Source: Actinomycetes bacterium (GTDB lineage Bacteria > Actinomycetota > Actinomycetes > Propionibacteriales > Propionibacteriaceae). Taken from it: a stretch of DNA of 64,000 nt. The stretch lies in assembly GCA_023443125.1 (NCBI GenBank), contig JAEZVO010000071.1, positions 1 to 64,000 on the forward strand, in the 5' to 3' direction. Below the pieces are notes generated by a model, which was not told where the DNA came from, searched no databases, and saw only the letters and a list, made by a program, of their open reading frames with translations. A program made the translations under genes and the position numbers. Below are positions 37,422 to 46,838 of the stretch, in pieces (within the stretch, counting starts at the first letter, position 1; the number at the start of each line of letters is the position of its first letter).

Positions 37422-38867
37422 ATGGCTGTCGATAACGAGGGGTTCGACGACCTGATCCAGCTCTATGAGGAGCAGCGCCCCCGCCTCCATCGGCTCGCAC
37501 GGTTGTTGGGGGCGGGTGCCGAGGCGGGCCCCACTGTGCGATCCGCGTTCCGGTCGCTGCACCGTCGCAGCAAGCGTCTCATCGATCCGCAGGAGCGTGT
37601 GGAGTACCTCACCGAACAGGTGGTGCACCTCACCCGCACAACGTTCGGTGAGGGCGTCGATATTCCTGACCCCGAAGATGGCCGGTACCTGCCGCTCATC
37701 GAGCGCCTTCGTAGGCAGAACGCTTCGTCGGCGGAGATCCTCGTCGTGAGCCACTTCATGACCATGTTCGGCCCGGAACTCTCGCGCGTCATGCGGCTCA
37801 CGGTGCACCGCAGCAATCAGCGGCTCGAGAGCGCGCTCGAAGAGCTCGCGAGCGAGGAGAGCGAACAGATCAACGCGCTGTCGGCGGATCTCACCGCGGC
37901 GCTGCGCTCCGTCGCGAACCAGATCAAGGTTCCTCCGGCCAAACCCCTGGCGCCCGCGCTGCAGGAGGCGTCGTCGCCCGAGCGCGGCAGCGTGCGCGGT
38001 CAGTTGGTGGCTGTCGCGAGCATCGTGGCGCTCGCGCTGGGCTCGATTCTGGCGGTCGGCACCCAGCGGGAGCCGGCTGCAGCCCCTGAACCTGTCGCTT
38101 CTTCTACCGTCGAAAGCCCGACGCCCACCGTCCAGGCGGCAATGCAAGCCGTCGTTCGCAGTGCGCCGCTGTACTACGTGGGGCGCGCCGACGGCAAGCT
38201 CTACCGGGAATACCGCGACCTCCCATCGACGGCGAGCCTGTCGAGAACCGGTGTCGAAGCGCTCATTACGCTCGTGCCGCTCGACCCTGACTACGTGTCG
38301 TTGTGGACGGGTAAATACCAAGGATCGAAACTGCGCAACGGGGTGCTCACTGTCGACCTCAGCGCTGACGCATATTCGAGCATCGAGCCAGCCAAACAGC
38401 AGGCTGCGATCGAGCAGATGGTGTACACCATGTCGGAGCTGCTGGAGCGTCCAGACCTCGTCGTGCAATTCCAAGCCGACGGGTCTCCCGCGCCGGCCCC
38501 GTTCAACAAGCCGCAGGGCTATCGGCGCCACGGGCTCGACCCGATGCCAGGGCTGTGGATCACCTCACCGAGGAACCAGGACCTGACGCCCGCAGGCACG
38601 CTCGCTATCCAGGGCACGGTCAGGCCTGAGTTTGGCGCTCCGACGGTGACGCTCGTCCACACCGAGACACAAGAGGTGATTTCCAACAGCATCGCGCAGA
38701 CTGGTCTAGCGAAGAACGACGAGGGCTGGCTCGTGTGGTCGGTGATGTTGTCGATCAGCGAGCCAGGCACCTACGAGGTGAGGGCCGAAGCCACCGCACG
38801 GGGCACCAATGCGGCTGGACAGCCCGCCAGCGTGTCGGAAACGAAGTTGGTGAGGGTCTCCGAATAG
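37422..38867 (+). CDS. Sigma-like N-terminus, membrane helix, GerMN and Gmad2 domains
   Basis: A 481-residue multidomain protein. Residues 5-60 (FDDLIQLYEEQRPRLHRLARLL, then SAFRSLHRR) look like a degenerate ECF sigma region 2, and residues about 104-145 look like region 4 with a weakened helix-turn-helix. One membrane helix lies at about 190-207. Outside are a GerMN domain (LYYVGRADGKLYREYRDLP near 248) and a C-terminal Gmad2 Ig-like domain (ITSPRNQDLTPAGTLAIQG near 384, ending VRAEATARGTN). GerMN/Gmad2 modules occur in envelope proteins of non-sporing actinobacteria. The sigma resemblance is my reading and needs a profile search. Confidence 0.72.
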   Translation: MAVDNEGFDDLIQLYEEQRPRLHRLARLLGAGAEAGPTVRSAFRSLHRRSKRLIDPQERVEYLTEQVVHLTRTTFGEGVDIPDPEDGRYLPLIERLRRQNASSAEILVVSHFMTMFGPELSRVMRLTVHRSNQRLESALEELASEESEQINALSADLTAALRSVANQIKVPPAKPLAPALQEASSPERGSVRGQLVAVASIVALALGSILAVGTQREPAAAPEPVASSTVESPTPTVQAAMQAVVRSAPLYYVGRADGKLYREYRDLPSTASLSRTGVEALITLVPLDPDYVSLWTGKYQGSKLRNGVLTVDLSADAYSSIEPAKQQAAIEQMVYTMSELLERPDLVVQFQADGSPAPAPFNKPQGYRRHGLDPMPGLWITSPRNQDLTPAGTLAIQGTVRPEFGAPTVTLVHTETQEVISNSIAQTGLAKNDEGWLVWSVMLSISEPGTYEVRAEATARGTNAAGQPASVSETKLVRVSE

Positions 38868-38882
38868 CGTGTCTGCGGACGG

Positions 38883-39647
38883 TTATGTGTTGCGAACCAC
38901 CATCTTGGCCACCCGTGCTTGCACGCTGCGCGGTGCGAAGCGGTTGGCCAGCGCCAGCACACGGTTCCGGGCGCCGTCGATCGCGAACGGACGGTGCTCC
39001 TCGAGAGCCTTGAAGGCGGTCTCCACCACCTGGTCTGGGCGACGGCGCTGCGTGAGCACGGTGTCGTCGCCGGCATTGGCAAAGAACTCGGTATCCGTGG
39101 GGCCGGGGCAAATGGCGACGGCGCGCACGCCCGTGTCATGGAGCTCCTGCCACAGCGCGATCGTGAACTGCAGCACGTAGCTCTTCGCCGCCGCGTAGAC
39201 GGCCATGTCGGGGATGGGCTGGAACGCGGCCGTGCTGGCGACGTTGATGATGGCGCCGCGCCGCCTGCCGATCATGCCCTCCACGACAGCCCGGGAAAGC
39301 TCGGTGAGCGCGCCGACGTCGAGCGACGTCTCCTGCGCGAGCCTCGACGGTGCGAGCTCCGCGAACTTCCCGACGGACCCGAAGCCGGCGTTGTTCACCA
39401 GCGTGTGCACGGGTGTGGCGTGGATCTCTTCCACGAAGTCGGCTCTGCCCGTCTCGCTCGCCAGGTCTACCGCGCGGACCTCGGCGCGGATGCCGTATCG
39501 GTGCGCAAGCTTGTCTGCTACTTCTTCGAGTTTGTCTTTGCGCCTTGCAGCGAGGATGATGTCTGACCCCTGCTTGGCCAGGTGCTCAGCGAATGCGATG
39601 CCGAGGCCAGCGGAGGCTCCTGTGACTACTGCCCATTCCTTAGTCAT
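38883..39647 (-). CDS. SDR family NAD(P)-dependent oxidoreductase
   Basis: A classical short-chain dehydrogenase of 254 residues. It has the cofactor motif VVTGASAGLG near residue 7, NNAG in LVNNAGFGSVG near 84, the catalytic Ser in INVASTAAF near 134, the YAAAK pair near 151 and PGPTDTEF near 180. An Arg pair (AARRKDKL) after strand 2 suggests NADPH. The substrate is unknown. It is convergent with the GerMN gene and divergent from mycothione reductase. Confidence 0.88.
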   Translation of the reverse strand: MTKEWAVVTGASAGLGIAFAEHLAKQGSDIILAARRKDKLEEVADKLAHRYGIRAEVRAVDLASETGRADFVEEIHATPVHTLVNNAGFGSVGKFAELAPSRLAQETSLDVGALTELSRAVVEGMIGRRRGAIINVASTAAFQPIPDMAVYAAAKSYVLQFTIALWQELHDTGVRAVAICPGPTDTEFFANAGDDTVLTQRRRPDQVVETAFKALEEHRPFAIDGARNRVLALANRFAPRSVQARVAKMVVRNT

Positions 39648-39711
39648 GGGAAACAGCCTAACGCCGCCCGTCGCACCACGCGCGCTTCACCCAAGATGGC
39701 AGGATGGGGGT

Positions 39712-41121
39712 ATGCGACATTTCGATCTGGCAGTCATCGGCTCCGGCACCGGCAACTCCCTCATTGACGAGCGATTCGATGGTCTCGAAGTTGCACTCAT
39801 TGAACGTGACCCAGTCTTCGGTGGCACCTGCCTGAATCGCGGATGCATCCCCACCAAGATGTACGTCCACCCAGCCGATCTGGCCAGTGCCTACGAGGAC
39901 GCCAGCAAACTGGGCGTCACCCTGCAACGCGGCCAGGCCGACTGGGACGCTATGCGTGACCGCATCTTCACCAGGCTCGACGCCATCTCAGAAGGCGGCA
40001 AACAGTGGCGTCGACAGAACCCCAACGTCACCGTGTTCGACGGGGAGGCTTCCTTCGTCGACGCCCACACGCTGCGCATTGGCGACACCCAGATCGAAGC
40101 CGACCAGATCGTGATTGCCACCGGCTCGCGTCCACGCACGCTCGACGTGCCCTGCGCAGAAGGGCTCCACGAACGCATTCACACGTCGGATACGATCATG
40201 CGCATTGACCAGTTGCCCGAACGGCTCGTGATCGTTGGCGGTGGATACATCGCTGCCGAGTTCGCGCACATCTTCACCTCGTTCGGCGTCGAAGTCACGG
40301 TGCTGCACCGCTCCGAAACTCTGCTTCGAGGCGCCGACGAGGACATCTCCGCCGCTTTCGGTGAGGCGCTCGCGGGGCGCGTCAGCCTGCGCCTCAATCA
40401 GCAAATCTCCAGCTTCGAGCCCGGGCCGGCCGGCGACGTCGCCGTTGTCGCAACCGATGTGAACGGCGTCGAATACGAGTACCTCACCGACCTGGTGCTC
40501 GTGGCCATCGGGCGTGACCGCAACGTCGAAGCGCTGAACCTGGACGCTGCAGGCATTGAGCGACGTTCCGACGGCGGCATCCGCGTCGACGCCCACCAGC
40601 GCACGAGCGTGCCGCACATCTGGGCGATGGGTGATGTGGCGTCTGACTACTTGCTGAAGCACGTCGCGAACCACGAGATGCGCACGGTGCAACACAACCT
40701 GCTGCACCCGGATAACCTCGTCTCCTCCGACCACCGCTACGTACCGAACGCGGTGTTCTCGAAGCCGCAGGTTGCCTACGTCGGCGCCACCGAGCAGCAT
40801 CTGCGCGAATGGGGGCACCCGTACGTGAAGATGGTGCAGGCCTACGGTGATGTCGCGTACGGGTGGGCCATGGAAGACGACAGCCATTTCGTGAAGCTCT
40901 TGGCCGATCCGACGAGCTGGCATCTGCTTGGCGCGCACATCATCGGCCCGCAGGCGTCGACGCTGATCCAGCCCCTCATTCAAACAATGTCGTTCGGGTT
41001 GCCCGTCGACCGCATGGCGAGGGGGCAGTACTGGATTCACCCGGCGCTCACTGAGGTGGTCGAGAACGCCCTGCTCGGTTTGCTCGAGGCGAAGACTCCC
41101 GCGGAGCTTGCCCGTGGCTAA
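39712..41121 (+). CDS. mtr: Mycothione reductase
   Basis: Flavoprotein that reduces mycothiol disulfide with NADPH, the actinobacterial counterpart of glutathione reductase. FAD motif VIGSGTGNS is near residue 8, redox Cys pair GGTCLNRGCIPTK has Cys40 and Cys45, NADPH motif VIVGGGYIAAEFAH is near 175, and the partner-active-site His/Glu lie in IHPALTEVVENAL near 443. GSGTGNS instead of GAGSGG separates Mtr from lipoamide dehydrogenases. Length is 469. mshD, which makes mycothiol, is 8 kb away. Confidence 0.93.
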   Translation: MRHFDLAVIGSGTGNSLIDERFDGLEVALIERDPVFGGTCLNRGCIPTKMYVHPADLASAYEDASKLGVTLQRGQADWDAMRDRIFTRLDAISEGGKQWRRQNPNVTVFDGEASFVDAHTLRIGDTQIEADQIVIATGSRPRTLDVPCAEGLHERIHTSDTIMRIDQLPERLVIVGGGYIAAEFAHIFTSFGVEVTVLHRSETLLRGADEDISAAFGEALAGRVSLRLNQQISSFEPGPAGDVAVVATDVNGVEYEYLTDLVLVAIGRDRNVEALNLDAAGIERRSDGGIRVDAHQRTSVPHIWAMGDVASDYLLKHVANHEMRTVQHNLLHPDNLVSSDHRYVPNAVFSKPQVAYVGATEQHLREWGHPYVKMVQAYGDVAYGWAMEDDSHFVKLLADPTSWHLLGAHIIGPQASTLIQPLIQTMSFGLPVDRMARGQYWIHPALTEVVENALLGLLEAKTPAELARG

Positions 41122-42328
41122 ACGTTTCGCCCCGTCGATCGCATTCGCGGCGGTGCTTGCGCTCAGCGCGTGCGCTCCAGCCCCCATCATGTACCCGCCT
41201 GCGCCGAACATGGGGCCGACGACGCCATCCGCGGGCAGTAGCGCATCGCCCGGTACGAAAGCGTCGAATCAGTCCGCGATGCCGGAGGCTCCTCGTGCGT
41301 GCCTCGCCAAGGCCGAGGCGCTCTCTGCAGAAGAGCAGGTGGGTCAGTTGCTGATGGTGGGCGTACCCACGTCGGATTTGGATAGCACGACGGCTGACGT
41401 CCTGCGTAGCACGAAGGCCGGATCCGTCGTGCTGCTCGGCAGCTCCAAGGTGAATCGCTCCGATGCCGCAGCGCTGGCGGCGCGCGTCGGAGCGCTCAGC
41501 ACTGCCGACATCCCCGTGCTCGTCGCGGCAGATCAAGAAGGCGGCCAGGTGCAGCGCCTGCAAGGCCAGGGGTTCACCCGCATCCCCGATGCCGTCGCGC
41601 AGGGTCAAATGAATGAGACGGCCTTCCACTCCCAATCGGAAACGTGGGCGGATGAGCTCACGCGCGCCGGGGTGCGGTTCAACCTGGCGCCTGTCGCGGA
41701 CGTGGTGCCCGACGATCTCGCGGCCAGCAACGCCCCCGTCGGTCAGCTCAAACGCCAGTACGGCTCAGATCCGGAGAAGGTGTCCGAGAGCGTCGTCACC
41801 TTCGTGCAATCCATGGGCAAAGCTAACGTGGCCACCAGCCTCAAACACTTCCCAGGGCTCGGCAAGGTGAAGCAGAACACCGATAGTGACGAGGCCACCG
41901 ACCAGACCACCGTCGTCGACGACCCGTCGTGGAAGCCCTTCATCGACGGCATCCAGGCCGGCGCATCGTCGGTCATGATCTCGTCTGCGACGTTCGAGAA
42001 GATTGATCCAGACCACAAGGCAGTATTCAGCCGCAAGATCATTACTGACATCCTGCGCGGCAGCCTTGGATTCGACGGGGTCGTCATCTCCGACGATCTC
42101 GGCGCCGCCGGCGCTGTCGCCGACGTACCGGCGGGGGAGAGGGCCGTGCGCTTCCTTGGTGCGGGTGGCGATCTCATCATCAACGCCGACGCGAGCATTG
42201 CGCAAGACATGGCCAAAGCCATCCTCGCCAAGATGGACGACGACCCGAAGTTCGCCGACTCCGTTGCCCAGTCGGCCGCACGCGTACTGGCGCTGAAAGA
42301 GTCGATCGACACCATGGAGTGCGGATAA
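41114..42328 (+). CDS. Glycoside hydrolase family 3 N-terminal lipoprotein (LpqI/NagZ-like)
   Basis: Putative exported beta-N-acetylglucosaminidase acting on peptidoglycan fragments. The signal peptide ends in ALSAC (lipobox, near residue 19). The GH3 barrel includes LLMVGVPTSDLD near 77, PVLVAADQEGGQVQRL near 134, KHFPGLGKVKQNTDSD near 247 and the nucleophile Asp in VVISDDLGAAG near 324. KHFPGLG rather than KHFPGHG is shared with mycobacterial LpqI. It is 404 residues from GTG 41114, overlapping the mtr stop by eight bases. Confidence 0.85.
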   Translation: MAKRFAPSIAFAAVLALSACAPAPIMYPPAPNMGPTTPSAGSSASPGTKASNQSAMPEAPRACLAKAEALSAEEQVGQLLMVGVPTSDLDSTTADVLRSTKAGSVVLLGSSKVNRSDAAALAARVGALSTADIPVLVAADQEGGQVQRLQGQGFTRIPDAVAQGQMNETAFHSQSETWADELTRAGVRFNLAPVADVVPDDLAASNAPVGQLKRQYGSDPEKVSESVVTFVQSMGKANVATSLKHFPGLGKVKQNTDSDEATDQTTVVDDPSWKPFIDGIQAGASSVMISSATFEKIDPDHKAVFSRKIITDILRGSLGFDGVVISDDLGAAGAVADVPAGERAVRFLGAGGDLIINADASIAQDMAKAILAKMDDDPKFADSVAQSAARVLALKESIDTMECG

Positions 42329-42359
42329 CCAACCGCACGTTTGCAGGCGAATAACAGAA

Positions 42360-42399
42360 ACGTTGGAGGGGCCGCCCAGATGGGCAGCCCCTCCAACGT
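42360..42399. terminator. Bidirectional terminator between the GH3 gene and pstB
   Basis: ACGTTGGAGGGGC (42360-42372) and GCCCCTCCAACGT (42387-42399) form a perfect 13-base stem with a 14-base loop between convergent genes. The T stretch on the plus strand (CTTCGT) is weak. Confidence 0.75.
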
Positions 42400-42420
42400 C
42401 TTCGTCAATACCGATGTGGC

Positions 42421-43200
42421 TTAGCCGAAGCGACCGGTGATGTAGTCTTCCGTCGCCTTTTGCTCGGGGTTGTGGAAGATCTTCTCGGTGGAGCCCACCT
42501 CGATGAGCTCACCCGGCTTGCCCTGTTCCTTGAGGTTGAAGAACGCCGTCGTGTCGGACACGCGAGCCGCCTGCTGCATGTTGTGTGTCACGATCACGAC
42601 CGTGTATTCCTCCTTCAGCTCCTTGATGAGCTCCTCGATAGCGAGGGTGGAGATGGGGTCGAGCGCCGAGCACGGCTCGTCCATGAGCAGCACGTCGGGC
42701 TCCACTGCCGTCGCACGGGCGATACACAGACGCTGCTGCTGACCACCGGACAGCCCGGAGCCGGGCTTGTCGAGGCGGTCCTTCACCTCGTTCCACAGGT
42801 TGGCGCCACGCAGCGCCTTCTCCGTGATGTCGTCGGCCTCGGAGCGGCTGAGACGCTTCTTGTTGAGGCGGACGCCCGCGAGCACGTTCTCCTGAATCGA
42901 CATGGTGGGGAACGGGTTGGGCCGCTGGAACACCATGCCGATCTGGCGACGTACGCGTACCGGGTCGACGTTGGGTGCGTAGAGGTCTACACCGTCGAGG
43001 AGGATTTGCCCCTCCACATATGCACCGGGGATCACCTCGTGCATGCGGTTGATGGAGCGGAGCACGGTGGACTTACCGCAACCCGACGAGCCGATGAACG
43101 CGGTGACCGCGCGGGGCTCGATAGTCATGTTGACGTTCCGCACCGCGTGGAACTTGCCGTAGTAGATGTCGAGATCCTTGATCTCAATGCGCTTGGCCAT
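42421..43200 (-). CDS. pstB: Phosphate ABC transporter ATP-binding protein
   Basis: ATPase of the high-affinity phosphate importer. Walker [12 protein letters not shown] is near residue 35, Q-loop [13 protein letters not shown] near 88, signature [14 protein letters not shown] near 149 and Walker [17 protein letters not shown] near 170. The switch His is in [13 protein letters not shown]. The QRPNPFPMS-like Q-loop is specific to PstB. Length is 259. It follows pstA by 27 bases. No phoU is found next to it in the window. Confidence 0.96.
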   Translation of the reverse strand: MAKRIEIKDLDIYYGKFHAVRNVNMTIEPRAVTAFIGSSGCGKSTVLRSINRMHEVIPGAYVEGQILLDGVDLYAPNVDPVRVRRQIGMVFQRPNPFPTMSIQENVLAGVRLNKKRLSRSEADDITEKALRGANLWNEVKDRLDKPGSGLSGGQQQRLCIARATAVEPDVLLMDEPCSALDPISTLAIEELIKELKEEYTVVIVTHNMQQAARVSDTTAFFNLKEQGKPGELIEVGSTEKIFHNPEQKATEDYITGRFG

Positions 43201-43227
43201 TGCAATGAATCCTTTTCGTGTGTGCGG

Positions 43228-44337
43228 TCAGTGGCCCTGCTTGGGGGCGAACTTCCATGCGATGAGGCGGCCTATCAGGTTCAGGCCCATGACGATAATG
43301 ATGAGCACCAGGGCGCCCGTCCAGCCGAGTGCATGCAGCTGCTCTGCGGTGGGGCCGATGGTCTTCAACGACTGGTACACCATCACCGGCAAGGTTGCGG
43401 TGGGGCCGTTGAACGGGTTCGCGTTGGTGAGCTGGAAGTATCCAGCGGTCACCAGGAGCGGTGCCGTCTCACCAATGATGCGGGCGATGCCCAAGATGAT
43501 GCCGGTGATGATGCCTGCCAGCGAGGTCGGCAACACAATCCGGACGATCGTGCGCCACTTCGGCACGCCGAGCGCGTACGACGCCTCGCGCAGCTCGTTG
43601 GGTACCAGCTTGAGCATTTCCTCGGTGGAGCGAACCACCGTCGGGATCATCAGCACCGACAGCGCGATCGAGCCGAGGAACGCTGTGCGGGTCAGCGGGC
43701 TACCTGCGCCGAAGAGCATCGAGAACAGCGCGTAAGCGAACAGACCGGCGACGATCGAGGGGATACCCGTCATCACGTCCACTAGGAAGCGGATGCCGGC
43801 TGCGAGCTTCGTCTTGTTGCCATATTCGACGAGGTAGATCGCGGTGAACAGACCGATCGGGACGGAGATGATGAACGCGATTGCGGTGGTCATCAAGGTA
43901 CCGACGAGTGCGTGCGCTGCGCCCAGGTTGGCGCTGGCGTCGTAGGCCTTCGCCTCGGTCTCAGTGAAGTAGGCGAGGTCGAAGCGGGGAGCGCCTCGGG
44001 ACACCACCTCGAAGATGAGCGAACCAAGCGGCAGCAGCGCCAGGAGGAAGAGGCTCGTGAGCACGTAGCGAACCAGGCGGTCCACGGCGCGACGCTTGCC
44101 TTCCACTGCGAGGGAGACGATGAACACCAGGGCGAAGAAAATCAGCGTGCCGAATGCGGCTGTGCCGGCCCAGGAGAACGCCCCGGTCAGCGACAGCATT
44201 CCAGCGGCGATGCCCCATCCCAAGGCGAGGAAGAGAATCCACGAGAACTTGGGCAGCTGCCCACCCGTGATCGCTTCCTTCTCTGGCGACTTGCCGCGCT
44301 TGGGCGTGGCTTCAGTAACTTGTGCGTCAGTCATCAT
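43228..44337 (-). CDS. pstA: Phosphate ABC transporter permease PstA
   Basis: Membrane half-channel of the phosphate importer. The 369-residue protein has extra N-terminal hydrophobic helices (about 30-85) before the PstA core of six helices. The permease loop is EEMLKLVPNELREASYALGVPKWRTI near 240 and a GIPSIVAGLFAYALF segment lies near 200. The ATG at 44337 overlaps the pstC stop by one base (TGATG). Confidence 0.95.
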   Translation of the reverse strand: MMTDAQVTEATPKRGKSPEKEAITGGQLPKFSWILFLALGWGIAAGMLSLTGAFSWAGTAAFGTLIFFALVFIVSLAVEGKRRAVDRLVRYVLTSLFLLALLPLGSLIFEVVSRGAPRFDLAYFTETEAKAYDASANLGAAHALVGTLMTTAIAFIISVPIGLFTAIYLVEYGNKTKLAAGIRFLVDVMTGIPSIVAGLFAYALFSMLFGAGSPLTRTAFLGSIALSVLMIPTVVRSTEEMLKLVPNELREASYALGVPKWRTIVRIVLPTSLAGIITGIILGIARIIGETAPLLVTAGYFQLTNANPFNGPTATLPVMVYQSLKTIGPTAEQLHALGWTGALVLIIIVMGLNLIGRLIAWKFAPKQGH

Positions 44338-45368
44338 CAGTTTGCTCCAGAGAACTCGGCACGACGTGCAATGATTGCGCGGGCCACCATGTTCACCGCG
44401 AGGGTGATCACGAACAGCACGAGGCCAGCCGCAACCAGCTGAGCCTTACCTGTGCCCTCCGATTCGGGGAAGTTCTGCGCGATGTATGCGGCGATGGTGT
44501 TGGGGTTGTTGCGCGTCAGCAGCTGGAAGGAGATGAGCACCTTGCCGGGCAGGATCATGGCCACGGCCATGGTCTCGCCGAGCGCGCGGCCAAGGCCGAG
44601 CATGCACGACGAAACAACACCCGGCCTGCTGAAGGGGAACACCGCTTGGCGAACCATCTCCCAGCGCGTGGCGCCCAGCGCCAGCGAGGCCTCCTCATGC
44701 AAGCGCGGGGTCTGCAGGAAGACCTCGCGGGTGAGCGCCGTGATGATGGGCGTTGCCATGAGAGCAAGCACGATCGCGGCGGTGAGCATGTTCTGCCCGC
44801 CGGACGCGAGGATGGGGCGCATCTCGCCGGAGCGCTCGTGCAGCTCCCAGGCGTTGAACAGCGGGAACCAGGCCATGTTCTCGTTCAGCCACTTGAAGAA
44901 GGGGTGCAGCGCGGGGGCGAGCACCGTCACGCCCCACAGGCCGAAGACCACGGAGGGCACGGCGGCCAAGAGGTCGATGATGTAGCCGAAGATGCGGGAC
45001 ACGCGCTTGGGCGCGTAGTGCGACAAGAACAACGCGATGCCGACTGCCAGTGGCACGGCCATCACCATGGCCAAGATGGCAGACCAGACGCTACCGAACG
45101 CGAGTGGGAGTACCCACTGCCAGAACCCGCCGGCAGCTTCGACGGCACGCAGACCGGTAGGCTCCGCCGGGTCGGCACTGAAGGCAGGCAGCGCCTGCGA
45201 CGTTAAGAAGGTGGCGACGGCCGCGAGGATCACGAAGATCATCAGCGCCGACGCGAGTGAGATTCCTTTGAAGAGCGCGTCGCCGTAGCGCGCTTTGCTG
45301 CGAACCAGCGAATGGGGGCCGTCGGACTCCGTGCCCACCTGTTCGGTGGAGGGCGTCTGCGTGGACAT
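44337..45368 (-). CDS. pstC: Phosphate ABC transporter permease PstC
   Basis: Second membrane subunit. The 343 residues include six core helices, DLLAAVPSVVFGLWGV near 147 and the EAA loop EASLALGATRWEMVRQAVFP near 228. It is preceded by a strong hairpin (45431-45477) separating it from pstS, so that pstS mRNA can be more abundant than pstCAB mRNA. Confidence 0.95.
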   Translation of the reverse strand: MSTQTPSTEQVGTESDGPHSLVRSKARYGDALFKGISLASALMIFVILAAVATFLTSQALPAFSADPAEPTGLRAVEAAGGFWQWVLPLAFGSVWSAILAMVMAVPLAVGIALFLSHYAPKRVSRIFGYIIDLLAAVPSVVFGLWGVTVLAPALHPFFKWLNENMAWFPLFNAWELHERSGEMRPILASGGQNMLTAAIVLALMATPIITALTREVFLQTPRLHEEASLALGATRWEMVRQAVFPFSRPGVVSSCMLGLGRALGETMAVAMILPGKVLISFQLLTRNNPNTIAAYIAQNFPESEGTGKAQLVAAGLVLFVITLAVNMVARAIIARRAEFSGAN

Positions 45369-45430
45369 GATGCTCCTTAGCGGTGCCTTGCAAGCAGAAT
45401 CGAGGCACCAACGAGGTAGGGGATGAAGGA

Positions 45431-45477
45431 GCGTGAACCGCGCTCGCCTCGCGTGGCGAGACGAGCGCGGTTCACGC
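45431..45477 (-). terminator. Intercistronic hairpin between pstS and pstC
   Basis: GCGTGAACCGCGCTCG (45431-45446) pairs perfectly over 16 bases with CGAGCGCGGTTCACGC (45462-45477), with a 15-base loop. It lies inside the pst operon, so a partial terminator or an mRNA-stabilising stem for pstS is likely. Confidence 0.8.
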
Positions 45478-45501
45478 GATCAACCGAAACTGGTTCAAAG
45501 G

Positions 45502-46644
45502 TCAGGCGTTAATCGAGTCAATCGCAGCCTTGACCTTGGCGGTCATGTCAGCGGACAGCGGAGCGCTGCCAGCCTGCTCAGCGGCCAGCTTCTGACCTTC
45601 CTCGGAGGTGATGTAGGTGAGGTAGCCCTTGACGACCTCAGCAACCTTCTCATCCTCGTACTTGGCGCACGCAACGCCGTAGGAGATGAGGATGATCGGG
45701 TAACCCTCAGCCTCGCGGTCAAGGTTCACGACGATGTCGTGCTCCTCGCGGCCTTCGGTGTCGAGCTCGGAGTTGTCGACCACAGCGGCAGCCTGCTCCG
45801 GGTCGGGAGCAGCGAACTTGCCGTCCTTACCGATGTGGGCAACGCCCAGGCCCTCAGCAGCGGAAGCATCGACGTAGCCGATGGTGAACTCACCCTGCGA
45901 CACAGCGTTCTTCACACCGTCGGTCTTCTCAGCGGGCTGGCCGCCGTCGGTGTAGGGGAAGGTCTTGGAGGGCTCCTCGTCCCACACGTCCGGAGCGACA
46001 GCCTTGAGGTAGTCGGTGAAGTTCTCGGTGGTGCCGGACTCGTCGCCGCGGTAGACCACGTTGATGAACTCGTCGGGCAGTTCGACGCCCTCGTTGAGCT
46101 CAGCGATGGCCGGGTCGTTCCACTTGGAGACGTCGCCCTTGAAAATCTTGGCGGCCAGCTCGCCGGTCATGTTGATGGCGTCAACACCGGGGACGTTGAA
46201 GACGATCGCGACGGGGGAGATGTAGACGGGGAGGTCGTACACGGTGGAGTCAGCGGCGCAAGCCTGGAACTCGCCAGCCTTATTCTCCTCAGCCGTGAAG
46301 GGGGAGTCCGAGCCAGCGAACTGCACTTTGCCCTGCTTGATGCCGTCGCGGCCGGGGCCGGAACCCTCAGGGGCGTACGAGAGCTTGACGTTGGGGTTGT
46401 CCTCCATGAACTTGGCGGTCCAGGCAGCCTGGGCGGCCTTCATCGAGGAGGCGCCCATGCCGGCGATGGTGCCGGAGAGATCGCCGCCACCATCGCCGCC
46501 GTCAGACGAATCCGAGCCGTTGGACTCGGAGGCGGGAGCGTCGTTAGCAGGAGACTTGGTGTCCGTGCCCTGGTCGTCGCCACCGCAAGCGGTGAGAGCG
46601 AGGGCGGCCGTCAAGCCGAGAGCTGCAAAAGCGCGGAGCTTCAT
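45502..46644 (-). CDS. pstS: Phosphate-binding lipoprotein PstS
   Basis: Extracytoplasmic phosphate receptor. The signal peptide ends in LALTAC (lipobox near residue 20), then a Gly/Asp/Ser-rich linker. GMGASSMKAAQAAW (near 67), YAPEGSGPGRDGIKQGKVQFAGSD-like phosphate-loop elements (near 95-118) and VYRGDESGTTENFTDYL (near 198) are conserved. Length is 380. Transcription is expected from a PHO-box promoter about 80-125 bases upstream. Confidence 0.95.
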   Translation of the reverse strand: MKLRAFAALGLTAALALTACGGDDQGTDTKSPANDAPASESNGSDSSDGGDGGGDLSGTIAGMGASSMKAAQAAWTAKFMEDNPNVKLSYAPEGSGPGRDGIKQGKVQFAGSDSPFTAEENKAGEFQACAADSTVYDLPVYISPVAIVFNVPGVDAINMTGELAAKIFKGDVSKWNDPAIAELNEGVELPDEFINVVYRGDESGTTENFTDYLKAVAPDVWDEEPSKTFPYTDGGQPAEKTDGVKNAVSQGEFTIGYVDASAAEGLGVAHIGKDGKFAAPDPEQAAAVVDNSELDTEGREEHDIVVNLDREAEGYPIILISYGVACAKYEDEKVAEVVKGYLTYITSEEGQKLAAEQAGSAPLSADMTAKVKAAIDSINA

Positions 46645-46725
46645 GAAATTCCTCTCAAGGGGTCATCATGTGCCGACCTGTTGGGCGGCAGAACGTTTGT
46701 TCTCAATTGGGAACCTAGGCGGGGT

Positions 46726-46770
46726 AAGTTACGCGTCTCGGCAACGAAGGTGAACAACGGGTGAACAAAG
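46726..46770 (-). promoter_or_regulatory. PHO box and pstS promoter
   Basis: On the minus strand two GTTCACC units lie exactly 11 bases apart (46760-46766 and 46749-46755), the direct-repeat pattern bound by the PhoP response regulator in actinobacteria. Seventeen bases after the second unit comes TAACTT (46731-46726), a good -10. The repeats thus occupy the -35 region, as expected for activation under phosphate limitation. Confidence 0.85.
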
Positions 46771-46838
46771 TCCGTATGGCGTGCAGGATGCTGCGAGAGG
46801 CACCAAGATTGTTATCTTCCCGTGATGGGATGAGCGGC

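Noticed and set aside
43166..43785. Open frames antisense to pstA/pstB
   Set aside because: Compositional shadows of well-supported pst genes.
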